A stretch of DNA of 19,117 nucleotides from Candidatus Thorarchaeota archaeon (lineage in GTDB: Archaea > Asgardarchaeota > Thorarchaeia > Thorarchaeales > Thorarchaeaceae), in contig JABCSP010000013.1 in the NCBI GenBank assembly GCA_018238825.1, positions 1-19,117 on the forward strand, in the 5' to 3' direction. The notes below the pieces were generated by a model. The model saw only the letters and a list, made by a program, of their open reading frames with translations, did no database searches and was not told where the DNA came from. Position 1 is the stretch's first letter, and every line of letters begins with the position of its first letter. The translations under genes were made by a program, and so were the position numbers. Shown piece by piece: positions 1 to 6,626 of this stretch.

Positions 1-28
1 TATAATGAAGTTCGAGGTGTGATATTGG

Positions 29-546
29 ATGATAGCAAGCGAACGTACACAAAATGTCATAGTTGTATCAGTCATCATGGTTGCAGTTGTAAGCTCTATG
101 TTTCTGGTAAGTAATGCCGCATATTATGGTGGTAGTTATTCACTTGCTGCAGGATTAGATGTGTCATTACTTGAAGTTAGGGTTAGTAGTATCGACCACA
201 CGAATGAATCTATCAATCCCAGTATTAGACTAACTTTCAATCTTGCTACATCATCACAAACAGAGGGGAACGTTAGAATTATCTTTACGGGTGCAACAGT
301 TTGGCTAAATGAGGACCTACTCTCTTACACGAGCTTTTCATATATCCCTCCAATTGCACAACAAAACCTGTATCCAGATTTTAATGATGATTATATTGTG
401 ATAAACAAGCTATTCTAGATGCTGATACATCTGATAATTGGAACTGGGAGATTGAATTTAGATACGCCTTCATTGTCTTTGATGAGCTTGGAACAAGAAC
501 TTCCCGTAGGATTAGCTTCAACACAACAATGACTACATTTCTATGA
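29..546 (+). CDS. Membrane-anchored or secreted unknown protein, interrupted by an apparent frameshift
   Basis: I do not recognise the family. The first reading frame (29-418) starts with a short polar segment, then a hydrophobic helix at about residues 10-30 ending in Ser/Asn/Ala-Ala. This looks like a signal peptide or single membrane anchor before a beta-rich extracellular domain. The frame stops at 416-418. The next frame carries on smoothly from about 400 to a TGA at 544-546, with a protein-like sequence (DADTSDNWNWEIEFRYAF, then a Thr-rich end). Adding one A in the AACAAG stretch near 404-409 would join the two parts. So this is a decayed gene, a base-call error, or a -1 frameshift. The ATG at 29 has GAGGTG at 14-19 as a ribosome site, and the window opens with TATAAT about 26 bp before it. 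It ends 11 bp before the convergent isomerase gene. Confidence 0.55.
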
Positions 547-557
547 CCTAGGTCCAA

Positions 558-1571
558 TCATATATTCAGTCGGTGCTTGAGTTCGTGTATTTTCTCAACA
601 CTGACTGGATTCACGTCACGAAGTTCTGCAAGATCTACAGAAACCATATCAAGAAAGTGTGTCAGTACAAGCATCTCTTCTAGGCGTGTATCTCCAGAAG
701 CTGATAGATTGATAGGATTAAGTCCCATTTCATGATACATCTCATATGTTACATCAAACCGTCTATTGATTTTGGTGGGCTCAAGACCACTTCTCAGAAA
801 GACTGGTAAGATTGAACATCCGTTTGTCTTTACAAAACTTTCAATCTCATTGTGATTAGATTCTGGTAATTCTGAATGGAATGCAAGCGCTTTGGAATTT
901 TCATTAATCTGACATTTTGCTCTGTATGCTACCGGAGCTAGGTGCCTAGATCCAATGAATATTGGTGTCTTCCCAATGAAAGATTCTGCGATCTCTTGTG
1001 GCGTTGAAAGCCACTCATTCCAAGTATTAGATTTATTGACAAGCACTTCTTCCAAATATTGAAAATCCGTTATCTTCAGACCTGCCAGACTTTCCACGAC
1101 AGGTAAGACTGCAGAGAATATGAGTGGTAGTGCTGCTCTGGGTTGGAGTCCTTCTGGTAACTGAATGATTGGATGCTTACTCTCTTGAGCCATCTTGCCT
1201 CCTGAGGTCATTATTATAATTCTAGAACCAGTTTCATTCGCCATAGATAATGATGACAAGGTTTCTTCAGTATTTCCTGAGTAACTAATCGCAATTACTA
1301 CCCACTTGTCGTCTACGTAGGTAGGGAGCAAATAATCCCTTGTCACACTTATTGGGATTTTAGATTCTTTAGATAAGAGGGCTCTTGCATAGTTGCCCGC
1401 GATGGAACTTCCTCCCATACCCAAGAAGCAAATTCCATTCAGTCCGTCCTTATGAAATTCTCTTGCAGCATCCAATATGCTTGATTCAATTTGTAATGTG
1501 CTAAGTAATTGTGGGAAGTGATTCACCAAATTTTTCATATTATCAGGTTTAATGGATGATGGAAGTTTCAT
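558..1571 (-). CDS. Bifunctional phosphoglucose/phosphomannose isomerase (archaeal PGI/PMI, SIS fold)
   Basis: The enzyme interconverts glucose-6-phosphate or mannose-6-phosphate with fructose-6-phosphate in the cytoplasm, feeding glycolysis, gluconeogenesis and mannose-based glycan synthesis. Two SIS domains are visible. The first has GMGGSSIAG at residues 51-59 and the phosphate-binding SYSGNTEET at 96-104. PRAALP follows at 144-149. The second half has NENSK (Glu224) and ESNHNEIE (His240), which fit the family's catalytic Glu and His, and a Lys/His-rich C-terminus (HELKHRLNI). At 337 aa it has normal length. An in-frame TTG at 1589 would extend it by six codons, but GAGGAG lies inside that extension 10 nt before the ATG at 1571, so 1571 is the better start. 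It is monocistronic, with convergent and divergent neighbours. Confidence 0.92.
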   Translation of the reverse strand: MKLPSSIKPDNMKNLVNHFPQLLSTLQIESSILDAAREFHKDGLNGICFLGMGGSSIAGNYARALLSKESKIPISVTRDYLLPTYVDDKWVVIAISYSGNTEETLSSLSMANETGSRIIIMTSGGKMAQESKHPIIQLPEGLQPRAALPLIFSAVLPVVESLAGLKITDFQYLEEVLVNKSNTWNEWLSTPQEIAESFIGKTPIFIGSRHLAPVAYRAKCQINENSKALAFHSELPESNHNEIESFVKTNGCSILPVFLRSGLEPTKINRRFDVTYEMYHEMGLNPINLSASGDTRLEEMLVLTHFLDMVSVDLAELRDVNPVSVEKIHELKHRLNI

Positions 1572-1581
1572 TGTATTCGTT

Positions 1582-1587
1582 CTCCTC
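1582..1587 (-). promoter_or_regulatory. Shine-Dalgarno site that fixes the isomerase start
   Basis: GAGGAG on the minus strand lies 10 nt before the ATG at 1571 and within the longer TTG-started reading frame, so it favours the shorter protein. Confidence 0.7.
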
Positions 1588-1708
1588 AAATCATTCGCAC
1601 CTTATAGATAATTGTTTCATATTATGTAGTTGTCAAATTAGAGGAGAACACTAAAGTAATGTGAAACATCCGCAATGATTACATCTGACTTGAATATGAG
1701 GACTAATC

Positions 1709-2197
1709 ATGGGAATAATGAAGACAGCAGCTGTTAAGGGAATAATCCCTGCGGGTAACAAAGTAGGTGAACTACGATCGAACTTGGTGCGTCTAATGAC
1801 TGAGATGCCAATAGTTCTGGAAGAGCGATTTGGAGCCGCAGGACTCGAAGCAGTTTCAGAGATATTCAGACGTCTAGGAGAGGAGGATGCGAAGGCAATG
1901 AAAGACCGTCTCGGATTTGGTGATACACTAAAAGATTCTCACGATGCTTGGGCGGTTATCGGTCATATAATGGGGGCTAAGATGGAAGCTGATTGGGTTT
2001 CTGATAATCGAGTTGAGTTTCATCATACCTACTGTCCACAGTATGAATCCTTCCAGGAACGAGGTAAATTGTACTGCGATTCAGTATGTCTTCCTTATGT
2101 CAGCGCAATTGGGGCCATTGGTAAGGGTGTAAAAACCGACGTGGTAAAGGCTGCAGATGAAAATAGTCCCTGTGTTAAAGGACTATCAAAAACATAG
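1709..2197 (+). CDS. ATC hydrolase-like cysteine/histidine-rich protein
   Basis: A 162-aa soluble protein. The N-terminal half is helical. The C-terminal half has a Cys/His pattern: His105-His106, Cys109-Pro, Cys123, Cys127, and Cys155 near the end (ENSPC). This resembles the L-2-amino-thiazoline-4-carboxylic acid hydrolase family (Pfam ATC_hydrolase), many archaeal members of which have no known substrate. The family call rests on pattern recognition only; the clustered Cys could instead bind a metal or Fe-S cluster. GAGGA at 1698-1702 lies 6 nt before the ATG; a second ATG three codons later is possible. The next gene starts 10 nt after the stop, so the two are probably co-transcribed and perhaps act in one small-molecule hydrolysis route. 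Confidence 0.55.
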   Translation: MGIMKTAAVKGIIPAGNKVGELRSNLVRLMTEMPIVLEERFGAAGLEAVSEIFRRLGEEDAKAMKDRLGFGDTLKDSHDAWAVIGHIMGAKMEADWVSDNRVEFHHTYCPQYESFQERGKLYCDSVCLPYVSAIGAIGKGVKTDVVKAADENSPCVKGLSKT

Positions 2198-2206
2198 AAT
2201 ACTTGT

Positions 2207-2851
2207 GTGGACATATTGATTTCAGAACAAATCAAGTTCAAAGTTGGAGAATCTGAGCTTTCAGGAATACTAGAAAAACCAAAAACTGGAGCAAGTGCTG
2301 TAATCTTAATTCTCCATCCACATCCCCTGTATGGGGGTGACATGAACAATCCTGTTGTTAGTTCTTTGGTCAATACTTTTCTTGATATTGGTTATGCAAC
2401 ATTCAGATTCGATTTCAGAGGAGTTAACATAAGATCAGAATATGATGGAATTCCAGGGGCTGTAGATGATGCAACTGCAGCGTTGAGAATATTGGAACAT
2501 CAGGGACTTAATTTGAAGGGGATTGCTGGGTATTCATTTGGCGGCTCCACAGCATTACGATTTAGTACGACCAACAGTGTTGATTTTGTGGTTTCAGTAA
2601 GCTCTTCACTTGCTCTCTTTCAGGAAGGTGCTTATCAAGCAACACAACTCGCTCGGATTGACTGTCCTGTTCTCATGATTCATGGGGTTTCTGACATGAC
2701 AGTTCCTTTTGAAAATATGACTGACATCTCTACGGAAATTAACGGTGAAGTCAAATGTGTATCCATTGAAAATGAAGGTCACTTCTATCTTTACTCTCTC
2801 ACCCAAGTTCAAAATGAAGTAAAGCTGTTCATGGAAACTATGGGATTATAA
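2207..2851 (+). CDS. Alpha/beta-hydrolase superfamily protein (COG2945-like)
   Basis: A 214-aa single-domain serine hydrolase. HPHPLYGGDMNNPVV at residues 37-51 is the family's oxyanion-side signature. The nucleophile elbow is GYSFGG with Ser110, the likely acid is Asp163 in the HGVSDMTVPF stretch, and the likely catalytic His is His192 in EGHFYLY. No signal peptide is visible, so it should act in the cytoplasm on a small ester, thioester or similar substrate that cannot be named from sequence. The start is a GTG nine bases after the previous stop, with no clear ribosome site of its own, which suggests translational coupling to the ATC-hydrolase-like gene. A TTG three codons later is the alternative start. 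Confidence 0.82.
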   Translation: MDILISEQIKFKVGESELSGILEKPKTGASAVILILHPHPLYGGDMNNPVVSSLVNTFLDIGYATFRFDFRGVNIRSEYDGIPGAVDDATAALRILEHQGLNLKGIAGYSFGGSTALRFSTTNSVDFVVSVSSSLALFQEGAYQATQLARIDCPVLMIHGVSDMTVPFENMTDISTEINGEVKCVSIENEGHFYLYSLTQVQNEVKLFMETMGL

Positions 2852-2908
2852 CCACACTCCCATGGGTAATTTTAAGAGCAATTCTTTTTGATGACAAGTA
2901 GGTGACTG

Positions 2909-3583
2909 ATGGTGCTCAAGGCTTTGGTATTCGATATGGATGGTACTATTACTGAACTTGCGTTACCATTAGAGGCAATGAGGTCGGACACAAAGGATTA
3001 CTATATTGTTAAAGGATTACCCGCTGAAATTTTAGAACCTGCTGATGGAATATCAAGTTCCACTGCAAAAGCAAGGGATTACTTTCTCTCCAATGGATAC
3101 TCACATGATGACTGGATAATTATGGAGCGTGAAGTAGATATCATTCTCGATAAACATGAGGGGTCCGCAGCGGACAGTGCAGAACCACTTCCCGGAGCCC
3201 TTGAGGTAGTAGAGAAAATCCGTGCTCTTGGATTTCTCACAGCCATTCTTACGAACAATGGCCGGAGCTCTGTAGATAAGATAATGACGCAGATACCACT
3301 TGTTGAACACTTTCAAATAATTCAAACTAGACACGAGTCTCCCCTACCCAAGCCGCATCCTGACGGCCTCCTTAAGATTATTGGAAACCTGGATGTGGGA
3401 CCAGAAGAGGCTGTGTACATTGGTGATGCACTAATAGATGGTACAGCTGCAGATCGAGCTGGGATTGAATTCTGGGGCGTTGCAACAGGAGAAACTTCTG
3501 CTGGTGCATTATTGGACGCAGGGGCAACGCATGTGTTTGAATCACTTGATGGAATTCTTGAAGAACTTCAATCAAGAAAATAA
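2909..3583 (+). CDS. HAD-superfamily hydrolase (phosphoglycolate phosphatase-like)
   Basis: A 224-aa phosphatase with all four HAD motifs: DMDGT with Asp9 (nucleophile) and Asp11 (acid/base), Thr115 in ILTNNGRS, Lys148 in LPKPHPDG, and Asp173 with Asp177 in YIGDALIDGTAA for Mg2+. The helical stretch between motifs I and II (about residues 18-92) is an alpha-helical cap as in subfamily I phosphatases such as Gph. The substrate is unknown; phosphoglycolate, a sugar phosphate or a nucleotide are all possible. AGGTGA at 2900-2905 lies just before the ATG with a short 3-nt spacer. The gene lies 57 bp after the alpha/beta hydrolase on the same strand and may end that operon. Confidence 0.85.
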   Translation: MVLKALVFDMDGTITELALPLEAMRSDTKDYYIVKGLPAEILEPADGISSSTAKARDYFLSNGYSHDDWIIMEREVDIILDKHEGSAADSAEPLPGALEVVEKIRALGFLTAILTNNGRSSVDKIMTQIPLVEHFQIIQTRHESPLPKPHPDGLLKIIGNLDVGPEEAVYIGDALIDGTAADRAGIEFWGVATGETSAGALLDAGATHVFESLDGILEELQSRK

Positions 3584-3809
3584 GAAATGGTCTAAGAACA
3601 TATGGCCATTTGTTAAGTACGTATTTTCAATACTGGCTTGTTGTCAAATCGTATTCTAGTAAGTCTATTCGTGTTTCTGTGATTTTTGTAGACAATTTAA
3701 AACTTCTATCAGTTTGGCTTGAAACTTGACAGAGATGTAGTCTTAGAGTATCAAATACCTGTTTTATGGACAACTGAAGGTTATATACGCTTTCGCGATT
3801 AAGTATAAT
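3584..3809. other. Intergenic stretch of 226 bp
   Basis: AT-rich. Apart from the TATA box at its right end, which serves the next gene, I see no gene, tRNA, long repeat or strong hairpin. Confidence 0.5.
3781..3788 (+). promoter_or_regulatory. Archaeal TATA box for a leaderless gene
   Basis: TTATATAC is centred about 26 bp before the GTG at 3810, the usual TATA-to-start distance in archaea. Transcription would begin at or within a base or two of the start codon, giving a leaderless mRNA. No Shine-Dalgarno is present. Confidence 0.6.
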
Positions 3810-4328
3810 GTGACAGGCAGTATTTTCGATGATGACATCGGTGTTCCATCAGTAGGTACTCATAGTTCTGTTGAGGAAACAAGGTCATCAAAGAAACTGG
3901 ATAGACACGATAGCACGCTAGAGGTAAATACAGACATGTCATCGATTGACGAAGGAACATATTTGGTACTCCGCTCAGCATCAGGAGCGTTTACCTGTCG
4001 TTATCCACCAGTGCCTAAGAAATGGAATCCAGTTGATAGACCTCATGTCGCTTTGCTTCTACCTGACGTTAAAGGAATCTTTCCAGTATATCTCTCACAG
4101 CCAGAAGAGGAATCTCCTAACTCCTCGAGCTATCTTGTGACCAAGGATCTTACAACTCTTCCAACCAAGTCCATCATAGAAATTAGACATGGAAACTCAC
4201 ATTTTGCGTACTACCGCCAAGATAATGGTTCTTGGACGAAGGTTGCTGAAGCCAGTGATCCTTTCGTTGTGGAAGTATTCTCACATGGCTATGCTCCTAT
4301 CGAAATGAACATGATTCCCACAATCTGA
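3810..4328 (+). CDS. Unknown soluble protein of 172 aa
   Basis: I do not recognise this protein. Residues 1-42 are polar and acidic (low complexity, probably disordered). From about residue 43 it becomes beta-rich and domain-like, with LVLRSASGAF, RPHVALLLPDVKGIFPVYL and SIIEIRHGNSHFAYYR; the last two alternate hydrophobic and polar residues as in a small beta barrel or sandwich. There is no signal peptide or membrane segment. The GTG start is supported by the TATA box 26 bp upstream; an internal ATG at codon 43 would give the folded part alone. It stands alone between intergenic regions. Its position next to the structured elements to the right may be chance. Confidence 0.6.
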   Translation: MTGSIFDDDIGVPSVGTHSSVEETRSSKKLDRHDSTLEVNTDMSSIDEGTYLVLRSASGAFTCRYPPVPKKWNPVDRPHVALLLPDVKGIFPVYLSQPEEESPNSSSYLVTKDLTTLPTKSIIEIRHGNSHFAYYRQDNGSWTKVAEASDPFVVEVFSHGYAPIEMNMIPTI

Positions 4329-4381
4329 TTGATGCATTCCTTATACTTTCTACTTGTAACGATTATTGATTAGTTCGATTT

Positions 4382-4504
4382 GAAAAACTGGGTGCGGTAG
4401 CGCGGGATGAGAGAGTGAGAGGCGCCGAAAAATCGTTTGCTTGCGTTTGAGGAGGAGAGGATGTGTGTTAGGATTTCAGGAGGGAGTTGGCGCCCCTCAC
4501 ACTT
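4382..4504 (-). ncRNA. Candidate small RNA element C (minus strand)
   Basis: On the minus strand the 5' arm GTGAGGGGCGCC (4500-4489) pairs with GGCGCCTCTCAC (4426-4415): 11 of 12 pairs around a 62-nt pyrimidine-rich loop. The loop holds ACTCCCTCCT (4487-4478) and a CCTCTCCTCCTC run. A CT-rich tail follows, then TTTTT (4387-4383). The TATA box CTTATATAC (4535-4527) is centred 31 bp before the 5' arm, predicting a transcript start near 4504. This layout matches elements A and B. Expression is not shown. It could instead be a processed or DNA-level structure. Confidence 0.4.
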
Positions 4505-4526
4505 CAATATTAATTAGTACAAATTT

Positions 4527-4535
4527 GTATATAAG
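4527..4535 (-). promoter_or_regulatory. TATA box of element C
   Basis: CTTATATAC on the minus strand, about 27 bp before the predicted start of element C at 4504. The sequence is nearly symmetrical, so it could also serve plus-strand transcription. Confidence 0.4.
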
Positions 4536-4711
4536 AATTGTGGAATATTCAATAACCTGATTAAATTGTTGTAGATTTCGCAATCAATCAATAGTACTTT
4601 GCGAGAAGTGCAAAAAACACACTCTCGACCTCACCTGGACTTTTCAAATCATGTAACATGACCGAATTTGTCGAAAATTCCTAGCTAGACTCTTCGCAAT
4701 ACGCATTTTCC

Positions 4712-4720
4712 TTAAATATA
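4712..4720 (+). promoter_or_regulatory. TATA-like site of element A
   Basis: TTAAATATA is centred at 4716, about 27 bp before the predicted start of element A and 31 bp before its 5' stem arm at 4747. Confidence 0.35.
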
Positions 4721-4742
4721 TTCTAAACTATTACATAATAAG

Positions 4743-4823
4743 GGCCAGGGGGTCCTTCTCTCTCAGAAACAAAGTTTCTCTCCATGTTCTCTACGGGCCC
4801 CCTTTCTCTCTCTCTATTTTTTG
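4743..4823 (+). ncRNA. Candidate small RNA element A
   Basis: AGGGGGTCC (4747-4755) pairs with GGGCCCCCT (4795-4803), with one G-T wobble. An inner hairpin, AGAAAC (4765-4770) with GTTTCT (4774-4779), lies in the loop. A CT tract (4803-4815) and six T's (4817-4822) follow, resembling an archaeal terminator. The first bases, GGCCAGGGGGTCC, nearly match element B's GGACAGGGGTCC. The 3' end overlaps the end of the histidine-kinase-like gene on the other strand, so read in reverse the structure could also act as that gene's 3' end. Confidence 0.4.
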
Positions 4824-6346
4824 TGTTTTGGAAAATCAATAATACATAGATTCTCAGAAGCATCCTCAATTCGCTCACATTTTATCGAGGCATGATATCG
4901 GGTAACCAGTAGTTTGACAGTGAACAAGTCTAAGTCAAGAGCTATCTTGTCCATATTCTCACCGTTCTCCATGAAATCTTTAAGCTCTTGAGGTATGGCT
5001 TCTCCGCGTGACTTGAAAATAATCTCAAGAGTGTCATCATTTGTTTCCATCGCGATTGAGAATATTGATTGGTGTTCGATTCTCTTCTTGTGATGAAAAG
5101 ATATCAGGCTTTGAAACACTAACGGCAGGAAGTTATCTGCCATCACAATATGATCTTGCAATTTCACATACTCGATTTTGAAGTTCCCTTTTCCAATCAT
5201 TTGATCGGCGGAATTAACTGCTTCCTTGAGAACTTGCTGTAAATTTACAGGCCACAAGACTTGATGTTGTCTTTCTCTGATTCTCATAAGATCGGTTACT
5301 TGCTGATTCACAATTATTGCTTCTCTACTGAGGTCTCTGGCAACAACTCGAGTCTTAGTATCATCTTCACTGTTCTGCGATGCATATTCTAGGATATCAA
5401 GGTAAGTAACCATGCCTTGGAGGAAATTCCCCAATTTGTGCGTCCACATACTGAGATAGAAATCACTCTCTAGTTTTGATTGGTTCAACTCTTGTGTTCG
5501 TTGAGAAACTTGGCTTTCCAAAAATCTATGAGGGTGAAGAATAGATGTCACAAATTGCACAGTTCCTATTAGAATAAATCCTGTGATTATTGTAGCTATC
5601 CAGAGTAACTCGGCAATTTGAAGTGGATTCCATAGAACTATGATAAAGATCGTTCCTGTGATCCATAGGATAAGGGCTAACATCAAGGAAAGGTCGATTG
5701 GGTTTCTAGTCTTCCACCACTTACGAATAAGTGGGGGTACAGCAATAATCTGAGAAATCAAATAGCTAAGAGAGATTATTGCTCCAATCGCTGTCAGTCC
5801 TACAATACCTCCTTCTGAGGTCACCATAATGAAAACTGGGTCGCTGCTGAAAAATAACCACAGACTGATACATGGCAAAATTATGGCTCCCCATGTGATA
5901 AAAAGAAAAACGCTAGATCTGGACGGCTTCAATTCGCCAGTGAATGCACCAAGAATTATGCTAGGGATAATTATCAAAGCAAGGGCCATACCTAAGGTGC
6001 GATTTCTGTCTTTGTTAGAAAAGAATACAGACCAGTTCGCTGAGGATGGATGTGAAAGGAGGAATAGGAATATCCAGAGGATTATGTTGGCGCTCATTAG
6101 TAGAAGCATCAGATGTCTTATTTCTCGATTTTGAGAGAATGCAACAAATGAATATGTTAGAACAGCCCCTGCTGAAACTACTAACAAGAATGAGAGAATT
6201 ATGAAGTTTAGAGCGAATTCATCCAAGCTTAAGATATTCCATGCGAAGCCGGAAATTCCCGCAATCACAAAACCGGATAAAAACAATATAAACAGGGATA
6301 TTACTACTTGGCTCTCCCACGATGATTGCCGTACGTTTTCCACCAT
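4814..6346 (-). CDS. Multi-TM histidine-kinase-like sensor with degenerate ATP-binding domain
   Basis: A 510-aa protein. Residues 1-270 form about eight or nine membrane helices with short loops, a membrane sensor module of no named type that I recognise. A short coiled coil (residues 273-292, LESQVSQRTQELNQSKLESD) leads to an H-box-like MWTHKLGNFLQG with His303, then a dimerisation-type helix pair. The C-terminal 140 residues have the order of a HATPase domain, but the motifs are eroded. The N box reads ADNFLPLVFQSLISFHHKK without the usual Asn, and the G1 box reads FKSRGEAIPQELKDFM without the DxGxG Asp. It may be a pseudokinase, a phosphatase-type regulator, or a diverged archaeal kinase. 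No response regulator is adjacent. Structured elements A and B lie at its two ends. Confidence 0.72.
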   Translation of the reverse strand: MVENVRQSSWESQVVISLFILFLSGFVIAGISGFAWNILSLDEFALNFIILSFLLVVSAGAVLTYSFVAFSQNREIRHLMLLLMSANIILWIFLFLLSHPSSANWSVFFSNKDRNRTLGMALALIIIPSIILGAFTGELKPSRSSVFLFITWGAIILPCISLWLFFSSDPVFIMVTSEGGIVGLTAIGAIISLSYLISQIIAVPPLIRKWWKTRNPIDLSLMLALILWITGTIFIIVLWNPLQIAELLWIATIITGFILIGTVQFVTSILHPHRFLESQVSQRTQELNQSKLESDFYLSMWTHKLGNFLQGMVTYLDILEYASQNSEDDTKTRVVARDLSREAIIVNQQVTDLMRIRERQHQVLWPVNLQQVLKEAVNSADQMIGKGNFKIEYVKLQDHIVMADNFLPLVFQSLISFHHKKRIEHQSIFSIAMETNDDTLEIIFKSRGEAIPQELKDFMENGENMDKIALDLDLFTVKLLVTRYHASIKCERIEDASENLCIIDFPKHKK

Positions 6347-6475
6347 AATCCCCTGTTTGTGTTAGCTGATTTCTACATTCAATTGAAATTCCATGTGCAT
6401 GCGTGCCGATAAGTATTCTGATAATCTTTAGAGGTTTGAAATCGAGTACGCCAAGTCCAATCCATATCAACAATG

Positions 6476-6484
6476 CTTATATGC
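6476..6484 (+). promoter_or_regulatory. TATA box of element B
   Basis: CTTATATGC is centred at 6480, about 27 bp before the predicted start near 6507 and 30 bp before the 5' stem arm. It could drive either a separate small RNA or the long leader of the gene at 6627. Confidence 0.45.
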
Positions 6485-6505
6485 TATTATTTCCTATTAT
6501 AACTT

Positions 6506-6587
6506 GGACAGGGGTCCAAACGCGAATCTGTCACTCCCTCCTCTCCTCTCTTCTCCTTATGGACCCCTCCTCCTCTCCTCCCTTTTC
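6506..6587 (+). ncRNA. Candidate small RNA or structured leader, element B
   Basis: AGGGGTCCA (6510-6518) pairs perfectly with TGGACCCCT (6560-6568). The loop between is pyrimidine-rich and holds ACTCCCTCCT (6533-6542), the same ten bases found in the loop of element C. A CT tract and TTTT (6583-6586) follow. The predicted length, about 80 nt, matches element A. If transcription reads through, it forms a leader of about 120 nt for the gene at 6627; CTCCTT at 6553-6558 is the exact complement of the AAGGAG at 6620-6625 before that gene. Confidence 0.42.
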
Positions 6588-6626
6588 TTGTACAAACATT
6601 CTCTTGCCAGCAAGTTTTAAAGGAGT

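Larger units (their letters stand above)
4329..4813. other. Gene-free 485-bp region with two structured elements
   Basis: No convincing protein gene. It holds a GC-rich stem-loop at 4382-4504 (minus-strand element C), a TATA box at 4527-4535, a weaker stem TCGCAA/TTGCGA at 4578-4604, a TATA-like site at 4712-4720 and a second GC-rich stem-loop with CT tract at 4743-4823 (plus-strand element A). The GC content of the two stem-loops stands out against the AT-rich surroundings. Confidence 0.6.
6347..6626. other. Divergent 280-bp intergenic region holding element B
   Basis: Lies between the divergently transcribed histidine-kinase-like gene and the acidic-tailed membrane protein gene. It holds a TATA box at 6476-6484, stem-loop element B and a long pyrimidine tract at about 6531-6587. 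No protein gene is supported. Confidence 0.55.

Noticed and set aside
545..554. Perfect palindrome GACCTAGGTC between the first two genes
   Set aside because: No loop and no T run, and only 10 bp. Too little to call a terminator or operator.
2095..2373. A 92-codon minus-strand frame across the ATC-hydrolase/alpha-beta hydrolase junction
   Set aside because: It is a shadow of two well-supported plus-strand genes, with no family motif.
4461..4517. An 18-codon reading frame on the plus strand with a GGAGGAGAGG ribosome-like site
   Set aside because: It lies on the complement of the pyrimidine-rich loop of element C, so the purine-rich site comes free with the structure. No TATA box at the right distance, and too short to judge.
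4578..4604. Small stem TCGCAA/TTGCGA with a 15-nt loop
   Set aside because: Weak, AT-rich surroundings, no promoter or T run fitting it. Could be chance.
4329..4813. tRNA, 5S, RNase P or SRP RNA in the GC-rich gene-free stretch
   Set aside because: No tRNA T-loop, no CCA-type acceptor fold and none of the conserved RNase P or SRP motifs that I know are visible.
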